From positions 183,769-247,768 of the forward strand of contig QRFJ01001019.1 of NCBI GenBank assembly GCA_006176705.1: a stretch of 64,000 nt of DNA, read 5' to 3'. A model generated the notes under the pieces. That model saw only the letters and a list, made by a program, of their open reading frames with translations. It did no database searches and was not told the origin of the DNA. Shown in pieces: positions 1-10,984 of this stretch. Position numbers and translations under genes: made by a program. The DNA is from Cocos nucifera (taxonomy: Eukaryota; Streptophyta; Magnoliopsida; Arecales; Arecaceae). Position 1 is the first letter of the stretch. Each line of letters starts with the position of its first letter.

Positions 1-765
1 CAGCATCTAATCGAAAAAGTAGCATCCTTGAATTGCTTTGTCTCGAGGTCAGTTGAGCGGTGCATGCTTTTTTTCTAGGCCCTCAAACAACCAAAGAACT
101 TCTGCTGGACTATGAAATGCCAGCAAGCGTTCGAAGAGCTCAAAAACTACCTCGGCTCGCCTCCTTTACTGGCTAAGCCCAAACTTGGAGAAGGATTATT
201 TTTGTACTTGGCAGTCTCTCCAACAGTCCTCGCAATAATTTTAGTCAAAGAAGAGACGAAAATGCAGCAGCCTGTCTACTATATAAGCCGAGTCCTGAGG
301 GATGCAAAGATCAGGTACACTAAACTAAAAAAATTAACTTACACTCTTCTAATTGCAGTCAAAAGATTTTGGCCCTACTTTTAGGGGCACATAATAATAT
401 CCTCACTGATCAGTCAATTAGGCAGTTCTTCATTGAACAAACATCTCCGAGAGAATCGCAAAGTGGGCAATTGAGCTCACAGAGTTTGACATCAACTATC
501 AACCTCGACCGTTGATCAAAGCTCAGATACTGGCCAATTTTATAGTAGAATACACGATCCTAGATGATGCCGAACCTGAGCAGAATGAGGCCAACATTTC
601 GTGGTTGCAACCGAGCTTCTCCGAAGAAAGAGTGAACCTTTTCGAAGGTTTCTAGGCCCTGTATGTGGATGGCTCTTCCAATACTTTTAGTGTAGGAGCT
701 AGACTGATCTTGGTCAACTCGAAAGGGGTTATTGCCGAGTATGCACTGCATTTTGAGTTTTCTAC
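1..765 (+). pseudogene. G1 pol fragment: reverse transcriptase end and RNase H start
   Basis: Frame 1 reads from base 1 through a stop at 76-78 to a stop at 382-384. It shows the plant Gypsy RT/RNase H connection: ALKQPKNF, then CQQAFEELKNYL, then PVYYISRVLRDA. After 384 the frame shifts. Downstream homology includes AKWAIELTEFDINYQPR, and later LYVDGSS and EYALHFEFST, the start of the second RNase H domain found in Tat elements. The domain is cut at 765 by element X and resumes at about 5686 with NNGVEYEALM. The piece would be part of a polyprotein that copies element RNA into DNA. It cannot be functional because of the stops and the insertion. Confidence 0.85.
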
Positions 766-1270
766 TGATAGGAACATGATGTTGTCATTAAGACACCGTG
801 TTTATCAGTTTAATTCGATTTCTTAAAATCATTGAAAATGCGTAGATAGCAGTGAGTTGGATCGAATCCACAGGGAAGGTAGTATTTTTAGATTTAAAAT
901 CTTTGATTTTTTTTTAAAAAAAAAGTAAAAGATTTAAGTTTTGGAATTAAAAGTAAAGTCGAAAGATTAAAAATAAAAATTAAAAGATTCAAAAATTTAA
1001 ACTTGGTACTAAGATCTACTAATTAGATCTTAGCATCTACTTATAATAAAAAAAATAATAATAAAAATGCAAAAATTAAATTACAATAAAAAGCAAGAAA
1101 TTAAAGTGCAAAAATAAAATTTTCATTAATTAAAATTTCAGAATTTAAATACATAAAATTTAAAAAGAAAAAAAAAAATAAAATAGCCTGATCTCTGATT
1201 TTGGATCGGCATTGGCAGAAAGATGGTGTAGAAGTCCGGCTTTTCTTCTCGGCACCCGTTGCTTCGAAGC
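766..1270 (-). repeat. X 3' LTR, partial
   Basis: Aligns by eye with 4086-4590 at roughly 90 percent, including the shared stretch around the motif GGATCGAATCCACAGGG or its close variant. It stops at GCTTCGAAGC (1261-1270), where a Copia LTR begins; the intact copy continues past the same motif at about 4584. The rest of this LTR is lost. Confidence 0.7.
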
Positions 1271-1834
1271 TGAAGGAAAATCCTGATTTTCCGATCCAGG
1301 TTCGTTCAGATCTGATCAGATCAAGAGATATATTTTAAATTTTTTTTTTGATCTGTATCAGATCTGGGATGTTTCAGATTTGATTAATATTATTTTAATA
1401 AATAAAATAAATAAGAATAAATTAAATCAAATTTAATTTATCTGATTTGGATAATCCTATTACCTTGTTGATGATCCTATATGCAGCGAAAGATTCTGGA
1501 TCTAGCCATGCAAGCACCTAGCCTCTACCGGTATCCACTCGGGCTAGATCTGAAGATCCTCTTCTTCTCTATCACATCTCCAAAAATTAGATCTGGATCT
1601 GATCTAGAGGATCTTCAAAACTCCTTTTGAAGATCAGCAGTCGTCCTTTGCAGCAGCGCAGCCTTCTTGCTTTTGATCGCCTTTCTCTTGCATCTGAATC
1701 GCACCAACCAAGGTCCAAAACTCCTTTTGGATGTGGAGAGGAGAGGGAGAAGGTGGGTTTGGCATGGAGGAGGAGAGGAGAAGTAGCCTTGGGGCGTGGA
1801 GAATTGTTATGCTCTTTGAGTTGGGCGCAGGGTC

Positions 1835-1843
1835 TTATTTATA
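1835..1843 (-). promoter_or_regulatory. TATA box of the Copia LTR fragment
   Basis: Minus strand reads TATAAATAA followed by GACCC, conserved at the same LTR position in the C1 and C3 LTRs. Confidence 0.55.
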
Positions 1844-2157
1844 GACTAAGCGTGATCCAACTCCTCTTCTTCCCAACCAATCACAACCCTTTATGAAATC
1901 AGATCTAAATCTGATTGGTGGAAATAGAGTCCCTTGGATTCCTCCTTAGAGGGTGCCTAAGACCAGTCAAAGTTGGTTCTTAGGAGAACTCTAATTGGAA
2001 TCCAAAAAGGAGATGGAGTCCCTATCCAACAGGGACTCCTGGGCGCCTCCAACTTGGGCACACGCCAAGGGTGGCGTGCGCCCTCCTCCTTGCCAGGTTC
2101 TGGCAGGGGGACAGGCCCCCACCAGCTCTCCAATAGGTGCATGACACATGGACAAAA

Positions 2158-2217
2158 GTCAAAGTATCAATGGTCAACATTTGACCAGTCAAAGGTCAAC
2201 TTTTGACCAAAGTCAAA
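2158..2217. promoter_or_regulatory. W-box-like (TTGAC/GTCAA) cluster in LTR U3
   Basis: Seven TTGAC or GTCAA cores occur within 60 bp, about 315-375 bp upstream of the minus-strand TATA box. TTGAC is the core of WRKY-binding W-boxes. The cluster recurs in the related LTRs at 16890-16958, 25033-25094, 54689-54720 and 62850-62880, and in shorter form in the plus-strand copies at 10064-10090, 15579-15602 and 40021-40043. Confidence 0.45.
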
Positions 2218-3876
2218 GGATGAGAAATGGCAGGTGACCAAAAATGGCAGGTAATGTCTTACAAAATAAGACAACCTTTTTTGACTTGGACAAGCTCCAG
2301 TCAGACCAAGTGAAGGCCTCTAAATGAGCACAAACTCCTTTGGCTCAGTCAGGACAACTATTTATGATAGTAAAAGAAGAACGTTAGGTTCAATCGAGTG
2401 CTAGCACGATTTTCTTGAACCTAATTGAATCTCATTCAGATCAATTGAACTAGATCAGTTCAATTGATGATCACCAGATTCAAACCCTTGTTTGTGTGAC
2501 CCAGTTAGGTTCAGTTCTGTATGGTAATGGGATATGTCATGATCTCTATCATCGACATCATCGAAACTCCTTTCGATGGATCAGAACTCTTCTGATTCGA
2601 ACAGCTAGAATGATCGATCATCTAAATCATTCTAATTGCTCCCAAAATCCACCAGTGACACCTAGCAGTATATGGTGGCAACCCATCAGAGCTGAATGTG
2701 AACCTCTTGGTGCAGCTACCTGTGTGATTAAGTTCTTCTATCTTGAGCCCCGATCAGATTAGGGTTAAGGTGAACTCGTCAAACCCTAGTCTCTGTCATA
2801 TGATGTAATCATTCGATTTCAAGTCCAATGTGAAAATCTAAATAGAAACTCTTTCTATTATTTCACTCTGCCATGGCCATGGGCTTCTGGACTTGATTCT
2901 CATGATCATCATAGGGCTGCTCCTCTACCACCGAGGTAGATAGATTCCATCTTGATGCAATCCAGTTCCTACAATGAACATGCTATAGCCAACATACACC
3001 TCAGGGTTCCATATGGCTAGGAGATCGAGTAATGGTGTAGTCAAACTATAACACCCTCAAGGTGAACTGCCGATGCACCTCAGGTCAAAGAACCAGACAC
3101 ACTAAGAGAGAGATAGAACCTCTTCTTGGGCCCAAGTGTCCTGAACTAGTTCTTAGACCCAGTCATAATTGACGTCATCCTTAACCCGGTAAACTCTTAG
3201 GAATTCCTTATTCTATTGAGCTCTAAGTTCTAAGGGTTGATGTCTAATTGATTTTAATTTAAAGGCTTAGGTCAATGCAAGGATACATCGGTTGGTTGGT
3301 CAAGGAGGGTGATTTCAAATCCCACTTATCTTGTTTATTGGTTTGTCCGCTTAGTTTAATTTATTATATGATATGCAAAAAAAATCACATCAAAAGGTTC
3401 TAATGCAATTAAATCTAGATGCATGTAACCTAAATTGCAATTCTGAAAGGCTTACCTTGTCTAGCGCAATCACACAATTATAAAAAAAAATAAAAATAAA
3501 GATAAAATCATATAAAATCAATATGATGCCATGCATACTAAGCCATTTAAGATTTCTAATCTTGTCATGAGATTTTAATTAGATTTAAATAAATTTTTTT
3601 TAAAATTAATTCAAAATAAAATCAAAAAATATAAAATAAAAAGAAAAGAAGACGACTAGGGTTAGGATGATCTCGACCAATAAAAGCAAAAAAATCTTGT
3701 TTCCTAATTTTTTTTTTTGGGTTTCGCTTTACCTATTTTTTTTCTATATAAAATATAAAAAAATTAGCAAGCAATATTTTAGAATAAAAATTTATTTATA
3801 ATTATTATAGAAAAACAAAGAGATCAACAAAATTAAATGTCCGTGCTCTCCCGCGACAACGGTGCAAAACTTGAAG

Positions 3877-3990
3877 TAGGTTTGCAGAAATTTTTTTAAT
3901 AATCAAAAGAAATCAAAATCAAAAATAAAAAATAATCCTCGACAATGGCCCGAAAAACTTGATAGGAGTGCGATGTTGTCGTTAAGACAC
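3877..3990. repeat. Left copy of the sequence duplicated across the assembly gap
   Basis: This 114-bp segment ends at the N run and is repeated almost exactly at 4001-4115 right after it, with only a few small differences. This is best explained as two overlapping contig ends not merged by the assembler. Confidence 0.85.
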
Positions 3991-4000
3991 NNNNNNNNNN
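3991..4000. other. Assembly gap (10 N)
   Basis: Ten consecutive N. The flanks overlap by about 114 bp, so the true gap size may be negative. Confidence 0.99.
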
Positions 4001-4115
4001 TAGGTTTGCAGAAATTATTTTTAATAAATCAAAGAAATCAAAATCAAAAATAAAAAATAATCCTCGACAATGGCGCCAAAAACTTGATAGGAGTGCGATG
4101 TTGTCGTTAAGACAC
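4001..4115. repeat. Right copy of the sequence duplicated across the assembly gap
   Basis: Repeats 3877-3990 and then continues into the complete X 5' LTR. It carries the intact PBS core TGGCGCC, where the left copy has a changed form (GGGCC). Confidence 0.85.
4062..4083 (-). other. X primer-binding site
   Basis: The minus strand reads TTTTTGGCGCCATTGTCGAG just inside the LTR end (LTR ends CTCCTATCA). TGGCGCC followed by a TTGTCG/TTGCCG-type string is the usual PBS form of Athila/Tat Gypsy elements. Confidence 0.6.
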
Positions 4116-5682
4116 CATGTTTATTAGTTTAATCCGACTTCTTAAAATCATTGAAAATGCGTAGATAGCAGTGTGTCGGGTCGAATCCACAGGGAAGGTA
4201 GTGTTTTTAGATTTGAAATCTTTGGATTTTTTTTGAAAAGAAAAAGGAAAAGATTTAAGTTTTTGGAATTAAAAGTAAAGTCAGAAGATTAAAAATAAAA
4301 ATTAAAAGATGCAGAAATTTAAACTTGGTACTAAGATCTACTAATTAGATCTTAGCATCTACTTACAATAAAAAAATAATAATTAAAATATAAAAATTAA
4401 ATTACAATAAAAAGTAAGAAATTAAAGTGTAAAAATAAAATTTTCATTAATTAAAATTTTAGAATTTAAATACATGAAATCTAAAAAGAAAATAAAATAA
4501 AATAAAATAGCCTGATCTCTAATTTTGGATCGGCATTGGCAGAAAGATGGTGTAGAAGCCCGGCTCTTCTTCTCGGTACCCATTGCTTCGAAGCAGCCTT
4601 TAACCCATAGCCTAGCTTCACCCTGTACCAAAGCTTCATCTTGATCGAAGATGTTCATTTTTGGAGGCGTAAGATCCCTTTTATAGAGCTAGGAGGGCTG
4701 GATATTTTTTTCTAAAGGCAATATGGGACTAATAGCCTTTGTAATCATCAAAATATAAAGAAATTTGGATAAAATTTGAATCAAAATAGCTCTGATACGA
4801 CTCTGATAAATCTAGTGAAATCTGGCCATTCAATAGGAATCCAACGGTCCAAAAATCATCAAAATCGAATGCATATCAGCTCAGATCGAGTCGGATTAAA
4901 TTCTGGCCGTCCGATCATGCATTGATGGAGGAAATCTGGCTGCAAATCATGCATCGGGAGTCTTGATCACCGTCGGGAGCATTTTGGACAGTTGGATCTT
5001 CATCTCTTGGTTTTCTGACCATCGGATCGCGCCAGATCGCTAATAGAATTTGAATCAAGCCTGAAAATCACCACCGCCGTCCGATCTTGACTGCAATCAA
5101 CCGCAGCCATCCGATCGCGCAATTACTGTTCCCATGGACCGCATAGACTGGTCGCACCACACACCGTAGCCAATCAGCACTCTTGTCGCTAGGTGAAAAG
5201 ACCAAAATATCCTGTGAGCCGCGATAAATTTTTGTGGACCCTTTAAGGGTCTAGGTCCGCCACATGGCAATTTTTGATTCGTCGGTTTCTGCTGAGCTGG
5301 CGGTCCACGCCTGGATTGTGGACTGACTGATGGCTTAAATGGCTGAGCCGACTTTGATGGCTTGGCTTGGCTTGGTGGCTCGGCTTACGGAGCCGGCTGA
5401 GCCATTTTCTTTTTTTTATTTAATTTTTATTTATTTTATATCTTTAAAAATTTATATCTTTTCCGTTATAGCTCCGTTTTACTTGAAATTTATTTTATTA
5501 TGATAAAAAAATGAGCTCTTTCCATTGATAATAAAATTTTATTTTTTAATTTTTATTATTTTTTAATTAATAAAAATATGAATTTTTAAAAAATTATATA
5601 TAAATTGATTAATAATTTTTAAAAATTAATATAAATTAATAATAAATTAATACTTTTATTGATGAATTTATGATGCTTATCA
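4086..5682 (-). repeat. X 5' LTR (about 1.6 kb)
   Basis: Plus-strand termini TGATAGG and TTATCA are inverted relative to each other. On the minus strand a TATA box lies at 4679-4685, and the PBS follows the LTR end at 4085. The last 250 bp on the right are extremely A/T-rich. A minus-strand open frame at 4422-4658 has no recognisable domain and is treated as chance. Confidence 0.65.
4679..4685 (-). promoter_or_regulatory. TATA box of the X LTR
   Basis: Minus strand reads CTCTATAAAAGGGATC, a strong plant TATA context inside a candidate LTR. Confidence 0.5.
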
Positions 5683-7285
5683 CCTGCAATGAACAACGGT
5701 GTAGAATATGAAGCTCTGATGGTGGGACTGAAGATAGCAAAAGAACTAGAAGCAGATCAGCTCTAAGCTTATAATGATTCATAGTTAATAGTGGGATAGG
5801 TCAACGATGATTATGAGGCTTGGAAGGAAAATATGATAAGATACCTTAAGAAAGTGAAGAGCTTAACCCCAACATTCAACAGTTTCAATATCCAATGGAT
5901 CCCAAGGATGAAAAATGCCAGAGCCAACCTTTTATCCAAATTGGCCACACTTGCCCCTAATGAACTTTCGAAGGAAGTATATTTTGAAGTACTGAAATGC
6001 CCAAGTTCGAAAGAGCTGCTGATTGCCATGCAGATTGACCATGAGTCCTACTGGATTGATCTGTTGACTGCTCATCTCAGAGGTGAAACTCTTTCTCACG
6101 ACCCAAAGGAAGCTCGAAAGTTGAGGAACCAGGCCTCCTAATATGTACTTTACGAAGACAAACTATATAAGAGATCATATTCTTTGCCGCTTTTAAGATG
6201 TCTTCGACCTTCCGAGATTGATTTTGGATTATGGGAGGTGTATGAAGGAATCTGTGGAAACTATCTAGATGCTAGATTCCTATCTCACAAGCTGCTTCGA
6301 CAAGATTATTATTGGCCGACTATGCACCATGATTGCATTGAATATGTTAGAAAGTGCGATCGCTATCAAAGAAATGCAAATATACAAAGATAGCCGACCT
6401 CCGAGCTTACCCCACTAAGCATCCCTTTGGCTATTTGCATAATGGAGAATGGATATACTTGGTCCCTTCCTGACGGCATCCGAACAATGAAAGTTTCTCT
6501 TAGTTGCGATTGACTACTTCACCAAATGGATCGAGATTGAACCTCTGACGAAGATTACTGAAGCCAAAGTGCAAGACTTGATCTGAAAGTTGATTGTTTG
6601 TAGATTTGGCCTGCCCCGAGCTCTTATTATAGACAATGGATGATAATTTGCTGGAAGAAAGTTTGCCGAGTTCTGTGAAGATTTGAATATCTGCCATAAC
6701 TTCACGTCAGTAGCTCATCCACAAGCGAACGGTGAAGCATAAGTGACTAACAGAACCTTATTGTAAGGCATCAAGGAAAGGCTTGAAAAAGCAAGGGAGA
6801 CTTAGGTGGATGAGCTTTACCATATCCTATGAGCATACCAAACTACCTAGAAGCTACTGATTGGAGAAATGCCATTCATTTTGACTTTTGGAATAGAAGC
6901 AGTCATCCCGATAGAGCTCAAGCCACCATCAGCATGGATTGTAGCCTTCAGCGAGCAATGCAATTCGCAGAAACTCAAAGAAAATCTCGATCTACTGGAG
7001 AAAAAATAAGAAGAAGCCCAAGTTTGGATGGCTGTCTATAGATGAAGAGTAGCCCGCTACTATAACTCTAGAGTCAAAGGCAAAATATTCAAAGTGGGAG
7101 ACTTGGTACTCCGACGAGCAGTCATTTCACAATCTCAAAATCAAGAAAAGTTTGCCCCAAATTGGAAAGATCCTTACGAAGTCAAAGAGGTCATCCGATC
7201 CAAAACTTATTATTTGAAGGACCTCGAAGGCACCGATCTCCCACGCCTATGGAGCTCGGAGAACTTACGCATGTACTATCAATAA
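5683..7285 (+). pseudogene. G1 pol fragment: RNase H end, integrase and C-terminal domain
   Basis: Resumes the RNase H at NNGVEYEALMVGLKIAKEL, then runs to IQWIPRMKNARANLLSKLA. The integrase zinc region follows (about 6240-6390). It is degraded: the HHCC finger shows KCDRYQR where the second Cys is expected. Integrase core traces include AIDYFTKW (first Asp), IIDNG (second Asp) and HPQANGEA (Glu). The C-terminal domain at 7094-7285 reads GDLVLRR, then FAPNWKDPYEVKEV and SSENLRMYYQ before a stop; that ending is characteristic of Tat-type Gypsy pol. Several in-frame stops, for example near 6391 and 6583, make it a pseudogene. Confidence 0.85.
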
Positions 7286-7382
7286 TCTCATTTCAATAAA
7301 ATTTTCTTATTTTAATATCTTCGATCTTAGTGCAAAACTATGATGATCGAAAATAGCCTTTCGAACTTTGTCATTAGATGAA

Positions 7383-8733
7383 GTCAGCTCTGTTAGGAAC
7401 AGGAGAGAAACCTCATTCTAACATTGAGCTAAAGTAAAGATCTCGGTTACTTAAGCTAGGATGCAGGGAGAGGCTCCTTCAATGATCCTTTTGTACCCCT
7501 ATAGTCTTGTTAGAAATAGGAGGAAAATCTCGTCCTAACGTTGGGCTAAAGTGAAGACCTCGGTTACTTAAGTCGGGATGTAGGGAGAGTCTCCTTCAAT
7601 GGCCTTTTTATGCTCCTATAGTCCTATTAGAAAAAGGAGGAGAACCTCATCCTATCATTGAGCTAAAGCGAAGACCTTAGTTACTTAAGCCGGGATGCGG
7701 AGAGAGGCCCTTTTAATGATCCTTTTATGCTCCCACAGTTCTGTTTAGAAACTAGGAGGAAGAACCTTATCCTAACATTGAGCTAAAGTGAAGACCTCAA
7801 GTTACTTAAGCCGAGATGCGGAAGGAGAGGCCCTTTCCAACAGTCCTTTTGTGCCTCCATAGCCTTGTTAGGAATAGGAGGAGAACCTCATCCTAACATT
7901 GAGCAAGATGAAGACCTCAGTTACTTAAGTCGGGATGCGGAGAGAGGTCCTTTCAATGGTCCTTTTGTGCCCCTATGGCCCTTGTTAGGAATAGGAGGAA
8001 CTTCATCCTAATATTGAGCTAAAGCGAAGACCTCGGTTACTTAAATCGAGATGCAAGAAGAGACCCTTCAACGGTCCTTTTGTGCCTCTATAGTCCTATT
8101 AGGAATAGAAAGAAAAATCTTGTTCTAACATTGAGTTAAAGTGAAGATCTCGGTTACTTAAGTCGGGATGCAGAGAGAGACCCTTTCAATGGTCTTTTTG
8201 TGCTCCTATAGCCCTGTTAGAAATTGGAGAGAAATCTTATCCTAACATTGATCTAAAGCGAAGACCTCAGTTATTTAAGTCGGGATGCGGGAAGAGGCTC
8301 CTTCAATGGCCCTTTTGTGTCCCTATATTCTTGTTAGGAGTAGGAGGAAAACCTCGTCCTAACATTGAGTTAAAGCAAAGACCTCGATTACTTAAGTTGG
8401 GATGTGGGAGAGGCCCTTTCAATGGCCTTTTGTGCCCTATAGTCCTGTTAAGAACAGAAAGGGAACCTCATCCTAACATTGAGCTAAAGCAAAGACCTTA
8501 ATTACTTAAATCAAAATGCAGGGAGAGATCCCTTCAATGACCCTTTTGTGCTCCTATAGTTCTATTAGGAACAGGAGGGAAACCTCATCCTAACATTGAG
8601 CTAAAGTGAAGACCTCAATTACTTAAGCCAAGATGCGGGGAGAGGCCCTTTCAATGGTCCTTTTGTGTCCCTCTAGCCCTATTCCAACGATCCTTTTGTG
8701 TCCCTATAGCCCTATTAGGAGCAGGAGGAAAAC
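7383..8733 (+). repeat. Tandem array in the G1 3' UTR, unit about 117 bp
   Basis: About eleven to twelve degenerate copies of a unit containing GTTAGGAATAGGAGG, CTCATCCTAACATTGAG and GGTTACTTAAG. Units begin near 7390, 7508, 7625, 7742, 7865, 7982, 8096, 8214, 8332, 8446, 8562 and 8710. The array starts about 100 bp after the pol stop. It is cut by a solo LTR at 8734 and resumes at 10985. Tat elements are known for hypervariable tandem repeats at this place. A diverged version of the same unit is in G2 at 32445-32830. Confidence 0.9.
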
Positions 8734-10984
8734 TGTTAGATATGTGTGCCCTTGAAGTCAAATTGGCTGACACTCGTAATACACTTCTAAGAGCAAAATT
8801 ATAATTTTAACTATAAATAATAAAATAGTTTATTTTTTATCATAATATGTATTTGAAAGTGTCTGTGATACATCCCTTGAGTTAATAGCAATGATAGTTC
8901 ATATTTTCAAGAGTTGAAAATTTAAGACATGAATTTTTATTATTAACTCATAAAATGCTCTCGATCGTAGGATCATCATGAGGATGGTGATTGATCTAGA
9001 AGGTTGGTGTATGATAGCTTTTTTAGGATAGATGAATCTTGAGTCTACGGTGTAGAGACACCGAAATGAGAGTATAGATATTCATTATAGAACGAGGGCA
9101 CTGAGCGTAACCACCTCGAGCAGTCATGAGGAAGTCTATCTTCTCATCGATGACTGGCTCAAAGTTGTAGTGGTGTGTCTGATTTTTGATCTGAGGTGCA
9201 TCGACAGTTCATCTTGAGGGTGTTATAACATCATAACTCGATCTTCTAGCCATTCGAAATTCTGAGATGTATGTTGGCTATAGCATGTTCATTATAGGAA
9301 TTGGATTGCACCAATAGGGGATCTATCTACTCGGTAGAAGAGGAGCAGCCCTATGATGATCATGAGAATTAAGTCCATAAAGCCCATGGTCATGGCAGAG
9401 TGAAATAATAGAAAGAGTTTTTATTAGGATTTTCATATTGGACTTGAATCGAATGATTAATTTATATGATGAATATTAGGATTTGACGAGATCACCTTAA
9501 CCCTAATCCGATCGAGGCTCAAGATAGAGAAACTTAATCACACAGAAAACTATATTGAGAGGTTCACTTTTAATTCTGATGGGTTGCCATCATATGCTGC
9601 TAGATGTCACTAGTGAATTTTGAAAGCAATTAGAATAATTTGGATGATCGATCATACTAATTGTCTGAATCAGAAAAGTTCTGATCCATCGAAAGGTATT
9701 TCAATGATGTCAATGATAGAGATCACGATATATCCCATTACTATATGAAACTGAACCGAATTGGGTTACACAAATAAGAGTTTGGATCTGGATATTATCA
9801 ATTGGATTAACTCAGTTCAATTGATTTGAATAAGATTCAATTAGGTTCAAGAAAATCGTGCTAACACATGATTTAGCCTAATATTCTTCTTTAACAATCA
9901 TTAAAACTTATCTCGACTGGGCCAAATATGTTTGGACTCACTCAAGAACCTTTACTTGGTCTGACTGAAGCTTGTCCAGATCAGAAAAGAGTTATCTTAA
10001 TTTATAAAATAAATTTGAGACAACACCTACCATTTTTCGTCACCTGCTAAATCTTATCTTTGGACTTTGGTCAAATGTTGACCTTTGACACTTAGACATC
10101 TGCCCATGTGTCATGCACCCATAGGAGAGAATCTTGGGCCTTGTCCCTTTGCTAAAAAGTAGAGAGGTAAGAGGAACAGAGGATAAGATTTGGAGTTTCA
10201 TATAGATGGGACTCCAATTGCTTCAGGGAATCAAACTAGATGGCGCCAAGAAGACTTGTTGACCCAATCTTGGTGCCATCTAGGGAGAGTTTTAAGGGAC
10301 TCTAATTTGATTAGATTAGATGATGTTATTCTATCAATCAAATTTAGATCTGATTGCACAAAGAGTCATGATTGGCCGGGATGATGTGGCACTGCATGGC
10401 ACAGCAGGGTCTATATAAACCCTGTCCGTACCTAGAATAAAGAGCTTCTATGCTTATCCCATGCCACAAAGCTTTTCTCCCTCCTTATCCATGCCACTCT
10501 CTAGTCCTCTCTCTCCTCTCCACACCCAAGAGGTTTTGGGCATGAGTTAGGTGCGATCCAAGCAAGTGAAAGGCGACAGAAAAGAAAGAAGGCAGCACTA
10601 CTGCAAGAGACAATGATTGTTCTTCAAAAGAATTTTTGAAGACCTTCAAGATCTGATCTAGATCTAATTTTTGGAGGATTGATTGAAAAGAAAAAGATCT
10701 TCAGATCCTACCTGAGTGGATATCGGTAGAGGTCAGGTGCTTGCGTGGCTACGTCCAGAACCTTAGGCAAACATCGAGATCATCATAGGATAATTAGATT
10801 ATCCAAAATAAAGGTATAATTAAATTAAATTAAATTAAATTTTATTTTATTTTATTAGATCAATAAGATCAAATCTAAAGAGTCTTAGATCTGATTAGGA
10901 TCTTAGAGAAAAAATTTTGAAATATCTCTCTTGATCCAATCAGATCTGAACAAATCTGATCTGGGGAATAAGATTTTTTCTTCA
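8734..10984 (+). mobile_element. Solo Copia LTR (C1-C3 family) inside the G1 tandem array
   Basis: Begins TGTTAGATATGTGTGCCC and ends ATTTTTTCTTCA, the termini of this Copia family, with no internal region: 2251 bp. Flanks are AAAAC (8729-8733) and GAAAC (10985-10989), a TSD with one mismatch. The interrupted tandem unit resumes on the other side. Solo LTRs arise by recombination between the two LTRs of one element. Confidence 0.88.
10412..10419 (+). promoter_or_regulatory. TATA box of the solo LTR
   Basis: GGGTCTATATAAACCCTG; equivalent boxes lie at 15950-15958 and 40392-40399 in the C2 LTRs. Confidence 0.6.

Larger units (their letters stand above)
1271..3104 (-). mobile_element. Copia LTR fragment (same family as C1-C3)
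   Basis: Starts with the family LTR terminus TGAAGGAAAATCC and follows the C1 left LTR (15995 onward) until GACACACTA at 3104, where similarity ends; a full copy would extend about 440 bp further. On the minus strand a TATA box lies at 1835-1843 and a W-box-like cluster at 2158-2217. The part from about 2365 to 2810 is nearly identical to 17108-17552, while the 1271-1600 part differs by roughly 10 percent. No internal region is attached, so this is a truncated solo LTR. Confidence 0.8.
3105..4085 (-). other. X leader region with PBS; no gene seen
   Basis: A/T-rich DNA between the Copia LTR fragment and the X 5' LTR. In the element's orientation it starts with the PBS (about 4062-4083) and runs leftward through low-complexity T/A-rich leader. 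I find no convincing ORF. A second PBS-like string, GTTTTGCACCGTTGTCGCGG, lies at about 3854-3873. The region contains the assembly gap and its duplicated flank. Confidence 0.5.
766..5682 (-). mobile_element. X: minus-strand Gypsy-type LTR element, internally deleted, inserted in G1 RNase H
   Basis: The insertion splits the G1 RNase H domain. Its outer ends are inverted (starts TGATAGG, ends TTATCA), as expected for LTR termini. The first 500 bp (766-1270) recur at 4086-4590. Beside the second copy, on the minus strand, is TTTTTGGCGCCATTGTCGAG, a typical Athila/Tat-like PBS, which fixes the orientation as minus: 5' LTR at 4086-5682, leader at 3105-4085, and the remains of the 3' LTR at 766-1270. 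No coding region is recognisable; most of the internal region and part of the 3' LTR are missing. I cannot define a clean TSD: left flank TCTAC, right flank CCTGC. Confidence 0.65.

Noticed and set aside
2496..2762. 88-codon open frame repeated with identical translation at 17239-17505
   Set aside because: It lies in the LTR at the same place in both copies; the identity reflects LTR similarity, and the frame is broken in other family LTRs.
4422..4658. 78-codon minus-strand frame just after a TATA box in the X LTR
   Set aside because: Not maintained in the partial LTR copy at 766-1270 and ends in A/T-rich low-complexity residues.
766..5682. Element X as a DNA transposon, MITE or Helitron
   Set aside because: The LTR-like terminal repeats, minus-strand TATA box and adjacent TGGCGCC-type PBS fit an LTR element better.
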